A DNA stretch of 64,000 nucleotides from Polaribacter marinaquae (GCF_038019025.1 NZ_CP150496.1:2248001-2312000), one strand, 5' to 3'; positions 25,908 through 34,664 are shown, numbered from the stretch's first letter. Numbers and translations: made by a program. Notes: a model not told the origin generated them from the letters alone.

Positions 25908-27023
25908 ATGAGAAAAGTTATTCTAGCCATTCTAGGAGTATTAAGTATTGCAGGAGCAATATTATTAGGAAATTACCTTATTGATAAGAATCAAAAACCA
26001 AAACCAAAATTTAAAAAACAGATAAAAACGGTATTTGTAGAAAATGTAGAGAATAAAGAAATTCCTATTATTTTATCTGCTAGCGGTAACTTAACTGCAA
26101 AAAATAAAATAGAAATTTTCTCTGAAGTACAAGGTGTTTTAAAAACTTCAAATAAATTATTTAAACCAGGTACAAACTATTATAGAGGCGAAACGCTTTT
26201 AAGTCTTAATAATGACGAGTTTTACGCTAGTTTACAATCTCAAAAAAGTAATTTATATAATTTAATTACTGCTATTTTACCAGATTTAAGATTAGATTAT
26301 CCTAACGAGTTTAGCAAATGGGAATCTTATTTGAAGGGTTTTAATATGAACAATTCTACACCTAAAATTCCTGAGTTTTCTTCGGATAAAGAAAAGTATT
26401 TTATTTCTGGTAGAGGTATTATAACAGCTTATTACAATGTAAAAAATTTAGAAGTTCGTTTGTCTAAATATAAAATTAGAGCACCTTTTTCTGGTATTTT
26501 AACAGAAGCATTAGTTAGTCCGGGTTCTTTGGTAAGAGTTGGGCAAAAGTTGGGTGAATTTATCGACCCAAGTGTTTATGAAATGGAAGTTTCTATAAAT
26601 TCTGAATTTGCAGATTTACTAAAAGTGGGCAATTCTGTAACACTAACAAATTTAGAGAAAACCAAAGAATATACAGGTAAAGTAGTTCGAGTAAACGGTA
26701 AAGTAGATCAGGTTTCGCAAACAATTAAAGCGTTTATAGATGTAAAACATAAAGATCTAAAAGAAGGAATGTTTTTAGAAGCAAATTTAGTAGCCAAATC
26801 AGAATCTAATGCAATTGAAATTCCTAGAAAATTATTAATAGATAATACCGCAGTTTACACAGTTAAAAACGATAGTATTTTGAGCTTAGTTTCTGTACAA
26901 CCAGTATATTTTGGAACAGATAAAGTTGTGATTAAAGGAATCGAAAATGATGCAAAAATTTTAACACAAACTTTACCAGGAGCTTTCGACGGAATGGTTG
27001 TAAAAATTAATAAAAAGAAGTAA
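25908..27023 (+). CDS. RND efflux periplasmic adaptor (HlyD/MFP family), first system
   Basis: A 371-residue adaptor anchored by one N-terminal helix (about 4-24), with no lipobox. It has the usual order: barrel-sandwich half, a shortened alpha-hairpin (about 100-185), the second sandwich half (KIRAPFSGILTEALVSPGSLVRVGQKLG, about 187-214), then beta-barrel and membrane-proximal domains. It connects the inner-membrane permease gene, which begins 3 nt downstream, to the outer-membrane TolC protein third in the operon. Substrate unknown. Confidence 0.88.
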   Translation: MRKVILAILGVLSIAGAILLGNYLIDKNQKPKPKFKKQIKTVFVENVENKEIPIILSASGNLTAKNKIEIFSEVQGVLKTSNKLFKPGTNYYRGETLLSLNNDEFYASLQSQKSNLYNLITAILPDLRLDYPNEFSKWESYLKGFNMNNSTPKIPEFSSDKEKYFISGRGIITAYYNVKNLEVRLSKYKIRAPFSGILTEALVSPGSLVRVGQKLGEFIDPSVYEMEVSINSEFADLLKVGNSVTLTNLEKTKEYTGKVVRVNGKVDQVSQTIKAFIDVKHKDLKEGMFLEANLVAKSESNAIEIPRKLLIDNTAVYTVKNDSILSLVSVQPVYFGTDKVVIKGIENDAKILTQTLPGAFDGMVVKINKKK

Positions 27024-27026
27024 ACT

Positions 27027-30000
27027 ATGAAAAAAATCATTACTTATTTTATTAAATACCCGGTTGCTGTAAATGTAATGATTCTTGCATTTATTATTTT
27101 TGGAGCGGTTGGTGCAATTAGCATGAAATCTTCTTTTTTTCCGCTAGTAGATTCGCAACTTATTCAAATAAGTTTAGCTTATCCTGGTGCTTCACCAGCA
27201 GAAATGGAAGAAGGTGTAGTTTTAAAAATTGAAGATAATTTAAAAGGAATTGTTGGTGTAGAAAGAGTAACATCTGTTTCTAGAGAAAACTCTGCAAGTG
27301 TAAACATCGAAGTAGAAAAAGGTAAAGATATAGATGTTGTTTTATCTGATGTTAAAAATGCAGTAGATAGAGTTCCGTCTTTTCCTTCTGGTATGGAACC
27401 CGCAGTAATTGCAAAGGTAGAAAGTATAAGACCAACAATAAGTTTTACGGTTAGTGGAGAAAATGTTCCTTTAAAATCATTAAAACAATATGCTAGAAAT
27501 GTAGAAAACGATATACGAGGTATCGAAGGAATTTCTCAAGTAGCAATTTCTGGTTTTCCAGACGAAGAAATAGAAATTTCTGTTAGAGAGAACGATTTGC
27601 GTTCTTACAATATGTCTTTTACAGAGGTTGCAAATGCCATAAGAAACTCTAATATTTTAATTACTGGTGGTAACATAAAAACATCCGAAGAAGATTATTT
27701 AATTAGAGCAAGTAACCGTTCTTATTATGGTGTAGAGCTTCAAAATTTAATAGTTAGAACGTCTACCGATGGTAATATTATTCGATTAAAAGATATTGCA
27801 AAAGTTAGCGATACTTGGTCTGAAACGCCAGATAGATTGTATTACAACGGTAATTTAGCAATTAATGTTACGGTAAGTAATACAAATAACGAAGACTTAA
27901 TTAGTTCTGCAGATAAAATTAAAGAATACATTCATAAATTTAATCAGCAACAACAAAACGTACAATTAAATATTTCTAGTGATGCTTCTATTACACTAAA
28001 TGGTAGAACTAAATTATTAATAGAAAACGGAGTTGTAGGTATTTTATTGGTGTTGTTTTTCTTAGCGTTATTTTTAAATTTAAGATTGGCAATTTGGGTA
28101 GCTTTTGGTTTGCCTGTTGCATTTTTCGGGATGTTTATTTTTGCTGCTCAGTTTGATGTAACAATCAATGTATTATCATTATTTGGTATGATCATCGTTA
28201 TTGGTATTTTGGTTGATGATGGTATTGTGATTGGAGAGAATATTTATCATCATTATTACGACTTAGGAAAATCTAAAATAAATGCCGCAATAGATGGAAC
28301 AATGGAAGTTATTCCGCCAATTGTATCTGCTATTTTAACTACAATTATTGCATTTTCTACATTCTTTTTTGTTGATGGTAGAATAGGAAGCTTTTTTGGT
28401 GAAGTTTCTACAATTGTATTATTAACATTAACGGTTTCTTTGGTAGAAGCATTGGTTATTTTACCGGCGCATATTGCACATTCTAAAGCTTTAGAAAGAA
28501 AAAGAGAAGAAAACGGAGAAGAGAAAAAAACCAATGTTATCGATGCTTTCTTTACAAAAGTAAATAAAGCAGCAGATAGGTTGTTAATGAAATTAAGAGA
28601 TACTTTTTACATGCCTTTTTTAAAGTTCTGTTTGCAAAATAAAGTTTTTGCATTGTCTTTACCAATTGCGCTTGTAATATTTAGTATTATGGCAATGAAT
28701 GCAGGTATTGTAAAACAAGCGTTTTTTCCAAGAATAGCAAGTGATAGAGTTCAGATAGCTTTAACAATGCCGCAAGGTACTAACGAGCAAATTACAGATT
28801 CTATAATATCGTCTATAGAAGAAAAAGTTTGGTTAACAAACACAGAATACACAGAAAAACAAACAGGTAATATTTCTGTAGTAGAAAATGTTATTAAAAG
28901 AATTGGACCTGGTAGTGCAAACGCAACTTTAACGGTAAATCTTTTACCTGGTGAAGCCAGAGATTTCTCGTCACCAGAAATTACAAATTCTATTAGCGAT
29001 AAAGTTGGTAAAGTTTATGGTGTAGAAAGTTTAACTTTTGGGTCTGGTGGTAATTTTGGTGGAAGTCCGGTTGCTGTTTCTTTATTAGGTAATAATATTA
29101 GCGAGTTAAAAGCTGCCAAACAAGAGCTTAAACAAGAGTTAGAAAACAATGCACTTTTAAAAGATATTGCAGATAATGATCCTGCCGGAATTAAAGAAAT
29201 TCAAATTACTTTAAAAGATAATGCGTATTTATTAGGCTTGAATTTGCAAGCAATAATGGCGCAAATTAGATATGGTTTCTTCGGATTTCAGGCACAAAGA
29301 TTTCAAAGAGGTCAAGATGAAATTAAAGTTTGGGTTCGTTATGATAAAAAAGATAGATCTTCTATTAAGAATTTAGATGACATGAGAATTTCTACACCTT
29401 CTGGTACTCGAGTTGCATTTTCTGAAATTGCAAATTATACAATTGCTAGAGGAGATATTGCAATAAATCATTTAAAAGGTAAAAGAGAAATTCAAATCAC
29501 AGCAGATTTAAAAGATCTAGAAACAAGTGCTACAGAAATTTTAGATGATATTAAAACAAGGGTAATGCCAGAAATAATATCTAAATATCCAACAGTTTCA
29601 CCTTTATATGAAGGTCAAAATAGAGAAGCTAAAAAAACAACAGATTCTGTAAATGTTGTTGGGCCTATTATTTTATTACTAATTTATATTGTAATCGCAT
29701 TTACGTTCCGTTCTTATAGCCAGCCAATTTTATTAATAATCATGATTCCTTTTAGTATGATTGGTGTAGTTTGGGGGCATTACTTTCATAATTTTCCAAT
29801 TGGTATTTTATCCTTTTTAGGAATTATTGCCTTAATAGGAATTATGGTAAACGATGGTTTGGTATTAATTGGTAAGTTTAATAATTACCTTAAAGAAGGC
29901 ATGAAATATGATGATGCTTTAATTGCTGCAGGTCAATCTCGTTTTAGAGCAATATTTTTAACGTCTTTAACTACAGTTGCTGGTTTAGCACCTTTACTAT

Positions 30001-30251
30001 TAGAAAAAAGTAGACAAGCACAATTTTTAATACCAATGGCAATTTCAATTTCTTATGGTATTGCAATTGCTACTGTTTTAACATTAGTTATGTTGCCTAT
30101 TTTACTTTCTGTATCTAACTCTATTAAAGTAAAGGCAAAGTGGTTAAAAACAGGAGAACATGTAACAAAAGAAGAGGTAGAAAGAGCAATTATAGAAGCC
30201 AAAGTAGATGAAGAAGAACAAACTCTTAAGATTAATTCAAAAGAAGAATAA
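27027..30251 (+). CDS. RND efflux permease (AcrB-like), first system
   Basis: A 1074-residue inner-membrane proton-driven pump. It has 12 predicted helices in two repeats: one at the N-terminus, five at about 335-475, one at 540-560 and five near 870-1010. Two large periplasmic loops lie between them. The helix-4 proton-relay motif has GILVDDGIVIGENIY, with two acidic residues, and the second repeat GIMVNDGLVLIGKFNNYL. This resembles hydrophobe/amphiphile exporters; no substrate assignment is possible. The C-terminal ~40 residues are charged. The TolC gene starts 2 nt after its stop. Confidence 0.93.
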   Translation: MKKIITYFIKYPVAVNVMILAFIIFGAVGAISMKSSFFPLVDSQLIQISLAYPGASPAEMEEGVVLKIEDNLKGIVGVERVTSVSRENSASVNIEVEKGKDIDVVLSDVKNAVDRVPSFPSGMEPAVIAKVESIRPTISFTVSGENVPLKSLKQYARNVENDIRGIEGISQVAISGFPDEEIEISVRENDLRSYNMSFTEVANAIRNSNILITGGNIKTSEEDYLIRASNRSYYGVELQNLIVRTSTDGNIIRLKDIAKVSDTWSETPDRLYYNGNLAINVTVSNTNNEDLISSADKIKEYIHKFNQQQQNVQLNISSDASITLNGRTKLLIENGVVGILLVLFFLALFLNLRLAIWVAFGLPVAFFGMFIFAAQFDVTINVLSLFGMIIVIGILVDDGIVIGENIYHHYYDLGKSKINAAIDGTMEVIPPIVSAILTTIIAFSTFFFVDGRIGSFFGEVSTIVLLTLTVSLVEALVILPAHIAHSKALERKREENGEEKKTNVIDAFFTKVNKAADRLLMKLRDTFYMPFLKFCLQNKVFALSLPIALVIFSIMAMNAGIVKQAFFPRIASDRVQIALTMPQGTNEQITDSIISSIEEKVWLTNTEYTEKQTGNISVVENVIKRIGPGSANATLTVNLLPGEARDFSSPEITNSISDKVGKVYGVESLTFGSGGNFGGSPVAVSLLGNNISELKAAKQELKQELENNALLKDIADNDPAGIKEIQITLKDNAYLLGLNLQAIMAQIRYGFFGFQAQRFQRGQDEIKVWVRYDKKDRSSIKNLDDMRISTPSGTRVAFSEIANYTIARGDIAINHLKGKREIQITADLKDLETSATEILDDIKTRVMPEIISKYPTVSPLYEGQNREAKKTTDSVNVVGPIILLLIYIVIAFTFRSYSQPILLIIMIPFSMIGVVWGHYFHNFPIGILSFLGIIALIGIMVNDGLVLIGKFNNYLKEGMKYDDALIAAGQSRFRAIFLTSLTTVAGLAPLLLEKSRQAQFLIPMAISISYGIAIATVLTLVMLPILLSVSNSIKVKAKWLKTGEHVTKEEVERAIIEAKVDEEEQTLKINSKEE

Positions 30252-30252
30252 T

Positions 30253-31596
30253 ATGAGATTGGTAAGAAAAACAATATTAGCAGTCGTTTTTTTATCGACT
30301 TTACAAATGGTTTCTCAAGAAATTTTAACCAAAGAAAAAGCGTTAGAAATAACATTAGAAAATAATTTCGGAATTAAAATTGCCAAGAATAACTTAGAAA
30401 TTGCAGAGAACAATACAAGTATTTACAATACTGGTAAATTACCAACTGCAACTTTTAATTCTGGTGCAAACTATAGTAGGAACAATCAAAGTTTAATTTT
30501 TACGGATAGAGATACTGGTGATGATTCTGAAATATCTGGTAATGGTGTTGTAGCAAAAACATACAATGCATCACTTGCTGTAAACTATACAATTTTTGAT
30601 GGTTTTGGTCGTAAATATAATGTAGAGCAATTAAAAGAAACCTATAATTTAACAGAGTTACAAGCTAGAGAAACGATAGAAAATACATATTTGCAATTGT
30701 TTACAACGTATTTTCAAATTGCTCGTTTATCAGAAAATACAGACAACTTAACAGAAGCACTTACCATTTCTAAACAACGTTTACAACGTGCCCAATATCA
30801 ATATGATTATGGTCAATCTACCAAATTAGAGTTTTTAAACGCGCAAGTAGATGTAAATAATGATAGTATTTCTTTAATCGCAGCAAAACAACAATTAAAC
30901 AATGCAAAACGTGGTTTAAATGTTATTTTAGGTAAAAAAAACGATGCAAATTTTTCTGTTGAAACAGAAGTGACTTATAATAAAATGTTAAGCTTTAATG
31001 ATTTAAAAAATAAAACATTAGAAAATAATTCGCTTTTAAAACAGAATGAAAAAAACATTGCTATAAGTGAGTTTAATATCAAAATTAACAAAGCAAGTTA
31101 TTTACCGTCTTTAAATTTTAATGCTTCTTATGGTTATAATAGAACCAGAAACGAGAATTTAATCAATCCTTTTGGGGCAAAATTAATTACGTCTGATGGT
31201 TTAAATGCGGGTGTTAATTTAACATGGAATATTTTTGATGGAGGTTCAACAAAAACAAGAATTGCCAATTCTAAGATTGCTTTAGAAAATCAGCAAATAC
31301 TTTTAGAACAACAAAAAATAACTATAGAAAATAATCTAAAGAATACTTGGGAAAATTATCAAAATCAGTTATTTATTTTAAAAGCTCAAGAAACAAATGT
31401 TTTAACTACAGAGAATAACTTTAAAAGAACACAAGAGCGATACAAACTAGGGCAAGTGACCTCAATAGAGTTTAGACAAGCTCAAATAAATCTAATAAAC
31501 TCTAAAACGGCATTAAATAATGCAAAATATGACGCGAAATTAATTGAACTTCAATTATTACAATTAAGCGGAGATATTTTAAACGTAGATTTTTAA
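30253..31596 (+). CDS. TolC family outer-membrane efflux protein, first system
   Basis: A 447-residue outer-membrane channel component. A signal peptide ends near residue 20 (STLQMVSQE). Two repeats with long amphipathic coiled-coil helices follow, typical of TolC (for example RLQRAQYQYDYGQSTKLEFL and RTQERYKLGQVTSIEFRQAQ). The ATG at 30253, directly after the permease stop, is preferred over an in-frame upstream start at 30208 because it gives a clean signal peptide. It completes the adaptor-permease-channel operon. Confidence 0.92.
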   Translation: MRLVRKTILAVVFLSTLQMVSQEILTKEKALEITLENNFGIKIAKNNLEIAENNTSIYNTGKLPTATFNSGANYSRNNQSLIFTDRDTGDDSEISGNGVVAKTYNASLAVNYTIFDGFGRKYNVEQLKETYNLTELQARETIENTYLQLFTTYFQIARLSENTDNLTEALTISKQRLQRAQYQYDYGQSTKLEFLNAQVDVNNDSISLIAAKQQLNNAKRGLNVILGKKNDANFSVETEVTYNKMLSFNDLKNKTLENNSLLKQNEKNIAISEFNIKINKASYLPSLNFNASYGYNRTRNENLINPFGAKLITSDGLNAGVNLTWNIFDGGSTKTRIANSKIALENQQILLEQQKITIENNLKNTWENYQNQLFILKAQETNVLTTENNFKRTQERYKLGQVTSIEFRQAQINLINSKTALNNAKYDAKLIELQLLQLSGDILNVDF

Positions 31597-31635
31597 AACC
31601 TGATTTATATCATAAATTTTAAAGTCCATAGTTTT

Positions 31636-31643
31636 TAGTTTTG
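31636..31643 (+). promoter_or_regulatory. Possible -7 box for the 43-residue membrane peptide
   Basis: TAGTTTTG matches TAnnTTTG and ends 17 nt before the ATG at 31660, a usual leader distance. No clear TTG lies about 19 nt upstream. Confidence 0.42.
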
Positions 31644-31659
31644 TAGCAAACTTAAAATT

Positions 31660-31791
31660 ATGGACTTTTTAAATTTCCCGCTAGTTTCTTGGGTAAACGG
31701 TACAGTTATGATTGGTGTATTTGCTGTTGTAGTAATCGGTTTAATAGCAGCAATTTTTTTATTGATAAATTCAGATAAGAAAGTAAAATAA
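31660..31791 (+). CDS. 43-residue single-span membrane peptide, unknown
   Basis: A short ORF with ATG at 31660 and TAA at 31789-31791. The product has an N-terminal MDFLNFPLVSW, a strongly hydrophobic helix (about 17-36) and a terminal SDKKVK. One helix with a basic tail suggests an inner-membrane peptide, tail in the cytoplasm. A consensus -7 box lies at the right distance upstream. It stands alone between the first pump's tolC gene and the Crp/Fnr gene. It does not look like CydX, though a cydB remnant lies nearby. Function unknown. Confidence 0.6.
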   Translation: MDFLNFPLVSWVNGTVMIGVFAVVVIGLIAAIFLLINSDKKVK

Positions 31792-31870
31792 TCAAACTTA
31801 AATCTTTAATAGGTTTAAAATACTTTGCGTAAAATCATTTTATTATTTTTATACTTTTAAAATTTATAAA

Positions 31871-32503
31871 ATGGCAGACGAATTAGCTACTAATTTTGGA
31901 TATCTTTTTGAAGATAGTTTAATACAAGAAATTACAAAAATAGGTGTTTCTAAAGCTTATAAAGCAGAGTCTACAATTATAGACCGAGGAGATTACATAA
32001 CTTCGATGCCATTATTACTTTCTGGAGCTATAAAAATACTTAGAGAAGATGAAAAAGGCGAGGAGCTAGTTTTGTATTATTTAGAAAAAGGAGATACTTG
32101 TGCCATGACACTTTCGTGCTGTATGGGACAAACAAAAAGCAAAATAAGAGCCGTTGCAGAAACAGATATAGAATTGATAATGCTACCAAAAGAAAAGATG
32201 ACCGCATGGTTAAGCTCTTATAAATCTTGGCAATCTTTTATTTTACAAAGTTACCACAACCGTGTAGAAGAACTTCTTGTGGCAGTAGATACTATTGCTT
32301 TCTTAAAGATGGACGAGCGTCTTTTTAAGTATTTAAAAGACAAAGCTATGGTTACACACAATGATGTTTTACAAGTAACTCACAAACAAATTTCAGACGA
32401 TTTACACACTTCTAGAGTTGTAATTTCTAGATTGTTAAAAAAGCTAGAGAATGAAAGTAAAATAGTGCTTCATAGAAATAGTATTAAAATTTTAGAACTT
32501 TAA
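31871..32503 (+). CDS. Crp/Fnr family transcriptional regulator
   Basis: A 210-residue regulator. The N-terminal cyclic-nucleotide-binding-like beta-roll (about 20-120) includes LYYLEKGDTCAMTLSCCMG; the Cys-containing loop resembles other Bacteroidota members and might sense redox or a ligand, but no Fe-S motif of true Fnr is visible. A long dimer helix follows, then a C-terminal winged helix-turn-helix (about 165-205, VTHKQISDDLHTSRVVISRLL). It lies 10 nt before a thioredoxin gene, and the two are probably co-transcribed; oxygen or redox control is a reasonable guess only. Confidence 0.88.
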   Translation: MADELATNFGYLFEDSLIQEITKIGVSKAYKAESTIIDRGDYITSMPLLLSGAIKILREDEKGEELVLYYLEKGDTCAMTLSCCMGQTKSKIRAVAETDIELIMLPKEKMTAWLSSYKSWQSFILQSYHNRVEELLVAVDTIAFLKMDERLFKYLKDKAMVTHNDVLQVTHKQISDDLHTSRVVISRLLKKLENESKIVLHRNSIKILEL

Positions 32504-32513
32504 AGTTAATTTT

Positions 32514-32810
32514 ATGGCTAAATTTTCAGAAATAATACATCAAGAAAAACCTGTTTTAGTCGATTTTTTTGCAGAATGGTGTGGTCCTTGTAAAATGATG
32601 AATCCAATTTTAAAACAAGTTAAAGACGTTTTAGGCGACAAGGTTTCAATTATTAAAATAAATGTTGATAAAAATCAATCATTAGCATTAAAATATCAAG
32701 TTAAAGGAGTGCCAACTTTTATGGTTTTTAAAGAAGGGAAACAGCTTTGGCGACAATCTGGAGTTTTACAAACAAAAGAATTGGTTGAAATTATAAAAAG
32801 ATTTAGTTAA
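32514..32810 (+). CDS. Thioredoxin
   Basis: A 98-residue cytoplasmic thioredoxin. The active site WCGPCKMM is at about 22-29, the cis-proline is in KGVPTFMVF, and it has no signal peptide. Length is slightly under that of E. coli TrxA but all core elements are there. It follows the Crp/Fnr gene by 10 nt and ends in a hairpin terminator. It would reduce disulfides in cytosolic partner proteins. Confidence 0.92.
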   Translation: MAKFSEIIHQEKPVLVDFFAEWCGPCKMMNPILKQVKDVLGDKVSIIKINVDKNQSLALKYQVKGVPTFMVFKEGKQLWRQSGVLQTKELVEIIKRFS

Positions 32811-32814
32811 CCCT

Positions 32815-32844
32815 AAAGCACTTGTGTAGACAAGTGCTTTTTTT
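32815..32844 (+). terminator. Terminator after thioredoxin
   Basis: A perfect 10-bp stem, AAAGCACTTG / CAAGTGCTTT, with a 6-nt loop is followed by a T run, 5 nt after the thioredoxin stop. Its stem shares nine bases per arm with the terminator at 33241-33277 on the other side of the cydB remnant. Confidence 0.88.
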
Positions 32845-32860
32845 ATGAATTTATATTTTA

Positions 32861-33207
32861 ATTAAAGAATACCCTGTATTTTTTATTTTACCAATTCTTG
32901 CTTTTTTAGCAGTAGCGAATGTGCCAAGGTTGGTTTCTAAGAAAAAATATGGCAATGCTCTGGTTTTTTCATCGTTAACAATGGCGTTTTTATTAATGCT
33001 AGTTGCTTTTCAACTGTACCCTGTTTTATTGCCTTCTACCATAGGCCCTAATTTAGTGATACTATTTATAATGCAGCATCATCTCAAAAATCTTTAGGCA
33101 TTATGTTAACAATTGTTTTAATTGGAGCGCCGCTTTTAGCAGGATACTTTTTGTTTTTATATAAAACTTTTCACGGTAAGGTAAAGTTAGATGATACAAG
33201 TTATTAG
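32861..33207 (+). pseudogene. cydB: Remnant of cytochrome bd oxidase subunit II (cydB), truncated and frameshifted
   Basis: There is no intact ORF, but two reading frames together give the C-terminal third of CydB. Frame one from about 32861 reads IKEYPVFFILPILAFLAV, then NVPRLVSKKKYGNALVFSS, and continues as membrane sequence to LLPSTIGP near 33050. A frameshift follows, and frame two (33055-33207) reads SDTIYNAASSQKSLGIML, then GAPLLAGYFLFLYKTF, HGKVKLDDTSY and stop. In frame one a stop is met at 33095-33097. The N-terminal two thirds of cydB and all of cydA are missing; the thioredoxin terminator sits directly upstream. A working high-affinity bd oxidase, if present, must be elsewhere. Confidence 0.8.
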
Positions 33208-33240
33208 AAACTAACTTAGTTTTTAATTTAAAAGTTAATT

Positions 33241-33277
33241 AAAAAGCACTTAAATCTCTATGGTTTAAGTGCTTTTT
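33241..33277 (+). terminator. Terminator after the cydB remnant
   Basis: A perfect 14-bp stem, AAAAAGCACTTAAA / TTTAAGTGCTTTTT, with a 9-nt loop and trailing T-rich sequence. It is probably the original cydAB terminator, kept after gene loss, and now insulates the pump promoter from upstream reading. Confidence 0.82.
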
Positions 33278-33279
33278 CT

Positions 33280-33299
33280 TTAGTAACTAATGTTACTAA
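33280..33299 (+). promoter_or_regulatory. Palindromic operator of the second RND pump
   Basis: TTAGTAAC-TAAT-GTTACTAA is a perfect 8-bp inverted repeat with a 4-nt centre. It sits where the -33 element should be, 19 nt before the -7 box at 33319. A dimeric repressor, most likely TetR/AcrR type, bound here would block the pump promoter. No such regulator gene is in the window. Confidence 0.65.
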
Positions 33300-33318
33300 A
33301 AAAAGATTTTATTCAATT

Positions 33319-33326
33319 TAGCTTTG
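33319..33326 (+). promoter_or_regulatory. Predicted -7 box of the second RND pump
   Basis: TAGCTTTG matches TAnnTTTG exactly. The -33 region is poor and replaced by the palindrome at 33280-33299. Transcription would begin near 33332. Confidence 0.55.
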
Positions 33327-33345
33327 TACTGTTAAAATAGAATAG

Positions 33346-34656
33346 ATAAATAAAATAATAAAAAGTGTATTTGTAATTGTGTTGTTGTTTTCTAAACAAT
33401 TACCTGCACAAGAAATAATTTCGATTGGTAAGTCTGATGTTTTGTCTAAAATATCTGAAAACAATTTATCCTTAAAAATTTCTAAAGAAGCGTTTAATGC
33501 AGCAAAAGCAGATTACAATCAAACCAATGCAGTCTTTTTACCAAACATTAAAGCAAGTCATACTGGTATTTCTACAACGAATCCTTTAATGGCTTTTGGG
33601 TCTAAATTAAATCAAGAAATTTTAACGCAAAACGATTTTAATCCATCATTATTAAATGATCCAATCACTACTAGAAATTTTGCTACAAAGATCGAAATTC
33701 AGCAACCATTAATAAATTTTGACGGTTTTTATCAAAGAAAAGCAGCCAAATCTAAAATGGAAGCAATGTCTTTAAAAACAGAAAGAATGCAAGATTACTT
33801 GGTGTTTGAAGTAGATAAAGCATACATGCAATTGCAATTAGCCTATAAAGCAGTAGACGTTATAGAAAAAGCACTAAAAGCGGCCAATGCAAACAAACAA
33901 ATGGCAGATAATAGTTTTAAACAAGGGTTTTTACAGCGAGCAGATGTTTTAAATGTTGAGGTAAGAGTTACAGAAGTTAAAAACCAATTACAAACTGCAA
34001 AAAGTAATGTGCAAAATGCCTCTAATTATTTGTCTTTTTTGATGAATGATAAAAGCTACGTAGTTTATAAACCAACAGAAACCTTATCAGTGGTTAGTTT
34101 TAATGTTGATGATAAAAAAATATCAGAAAACAGATCTGATATCAAAGCAATGGAACTTGCTTTAAAAGGATTTGAAGCAATGAATAAAGCGGCTAAAATG
34201 GCTTTTTTACCTCGTTTAAATGCTTTTGGTAGTTATGAAATGTATGATAATAAAGTGTTTCAAGGAAATGCAAATGGATATTTAATTGGTGCACAATTAA
34301 GTTGGGATTTGTTTCAGGGATCTAAACGTTTTGGAAAAGCGCAAAAAAGTAAAGCTGAATTCGAAAAATCAAAATTAGAATACAATCAATATGTGTCTAA
34401 AAGTAATTTAGAATTAAACAAAGTAAAACGCCAATTAGTAGATGCTAAAAATAGATTAGAATTAACAAGTTTAGCAATACAACAATCTGAAGAATCTTTA
34501 AGAATTAGAAAAAATAGATTTAAAGAAGGATTAGAAAAAACATCTGATTTGTTAATGGCAGAAACTCAATTTGCTAAAAAGCAATTAGAATATTACCAAA
34601 CAATTTTCGAATACAATTTTACACAAACTTATTTAGAATTTTTAACTAAAGAATAA
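33346..34656 (+). CDS. TolC family outer-membrane efflux protein, second system (non-ATG start)
   Basis: A TolC-type channel protein with two coiled-coil repeats (for example NNSFKQGFLQRADVLNVEV written in part as DNSFKQGFLQRADV, and RIRKNRFKEGLEKTSDLL). There is no ATG at the expected place. The first codon after the in-frame TAG (33343-33345) is ATA, and reading from it gives a clean signal peptide (xNKIIKSVFVIVLLFSK, cleavage after PAQ). The first standard alternative, GTG at 33379, would leave only LLFSKQLPAQ, too short for export. Either an ATA/ATT start is used, or the start codon has mutated. The rest of the gene is intact and well conserved, and the adaptor gene follows after 8 nt. 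Confidence 0.8.
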   Translation: MNKIIKSVFVIVLLFSKQLPAQEIISIGKSDVLSKISENNLSLKISKEAFNAAKADYNQTNAVFLPNIKASHTGISTTNPLMAFGSKLNQEILTQNDFNPSLLNDPITTRNFATKIEIQQPLINFDGFYQRKAAKSKMEAMSLKTERMQDYLVFEVDKAYMQLQLAYKAVDVIEKALKAANANKQMADNSFKQGFLQRADVLNVEVRVTEVKNQLQTAKSNVQNASNYLSFLMNDKSYVVYKPTETLSVVSFNVDDKKISENRSDIKAMELALKGFEAMNKAAKMAFLPRLNAFGSYEMYDNKVFQGNANGYLIGAQLSWDLFQGSKRFGKAQKSKAEFEKSKLEYNQYVSKSNLELNKVKRQLVDAKNRLELTSLAIQQSEESLRIRKNRFKEGLEKTSDLLMAETQFAKKQLEYYQTIFEYNFTQTYLEFLTKE

Positions 34657-34664
34657 TTATTAAA

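Noticed and set aside
30208..30252. Longer start for the first TolC gene
   Set aside because: It overlaps the permease 3' end and would put charged residues before a good signal peptide; ATG at 30253 fits better.
32815..33277. The paired AAAGCACTT hairpins as ends of an insertion element
   Set aside because: Each is a normal terminator with its own loop and T run, there is no target duplication or transposase, and the enclosed DNA is a cydB relic.
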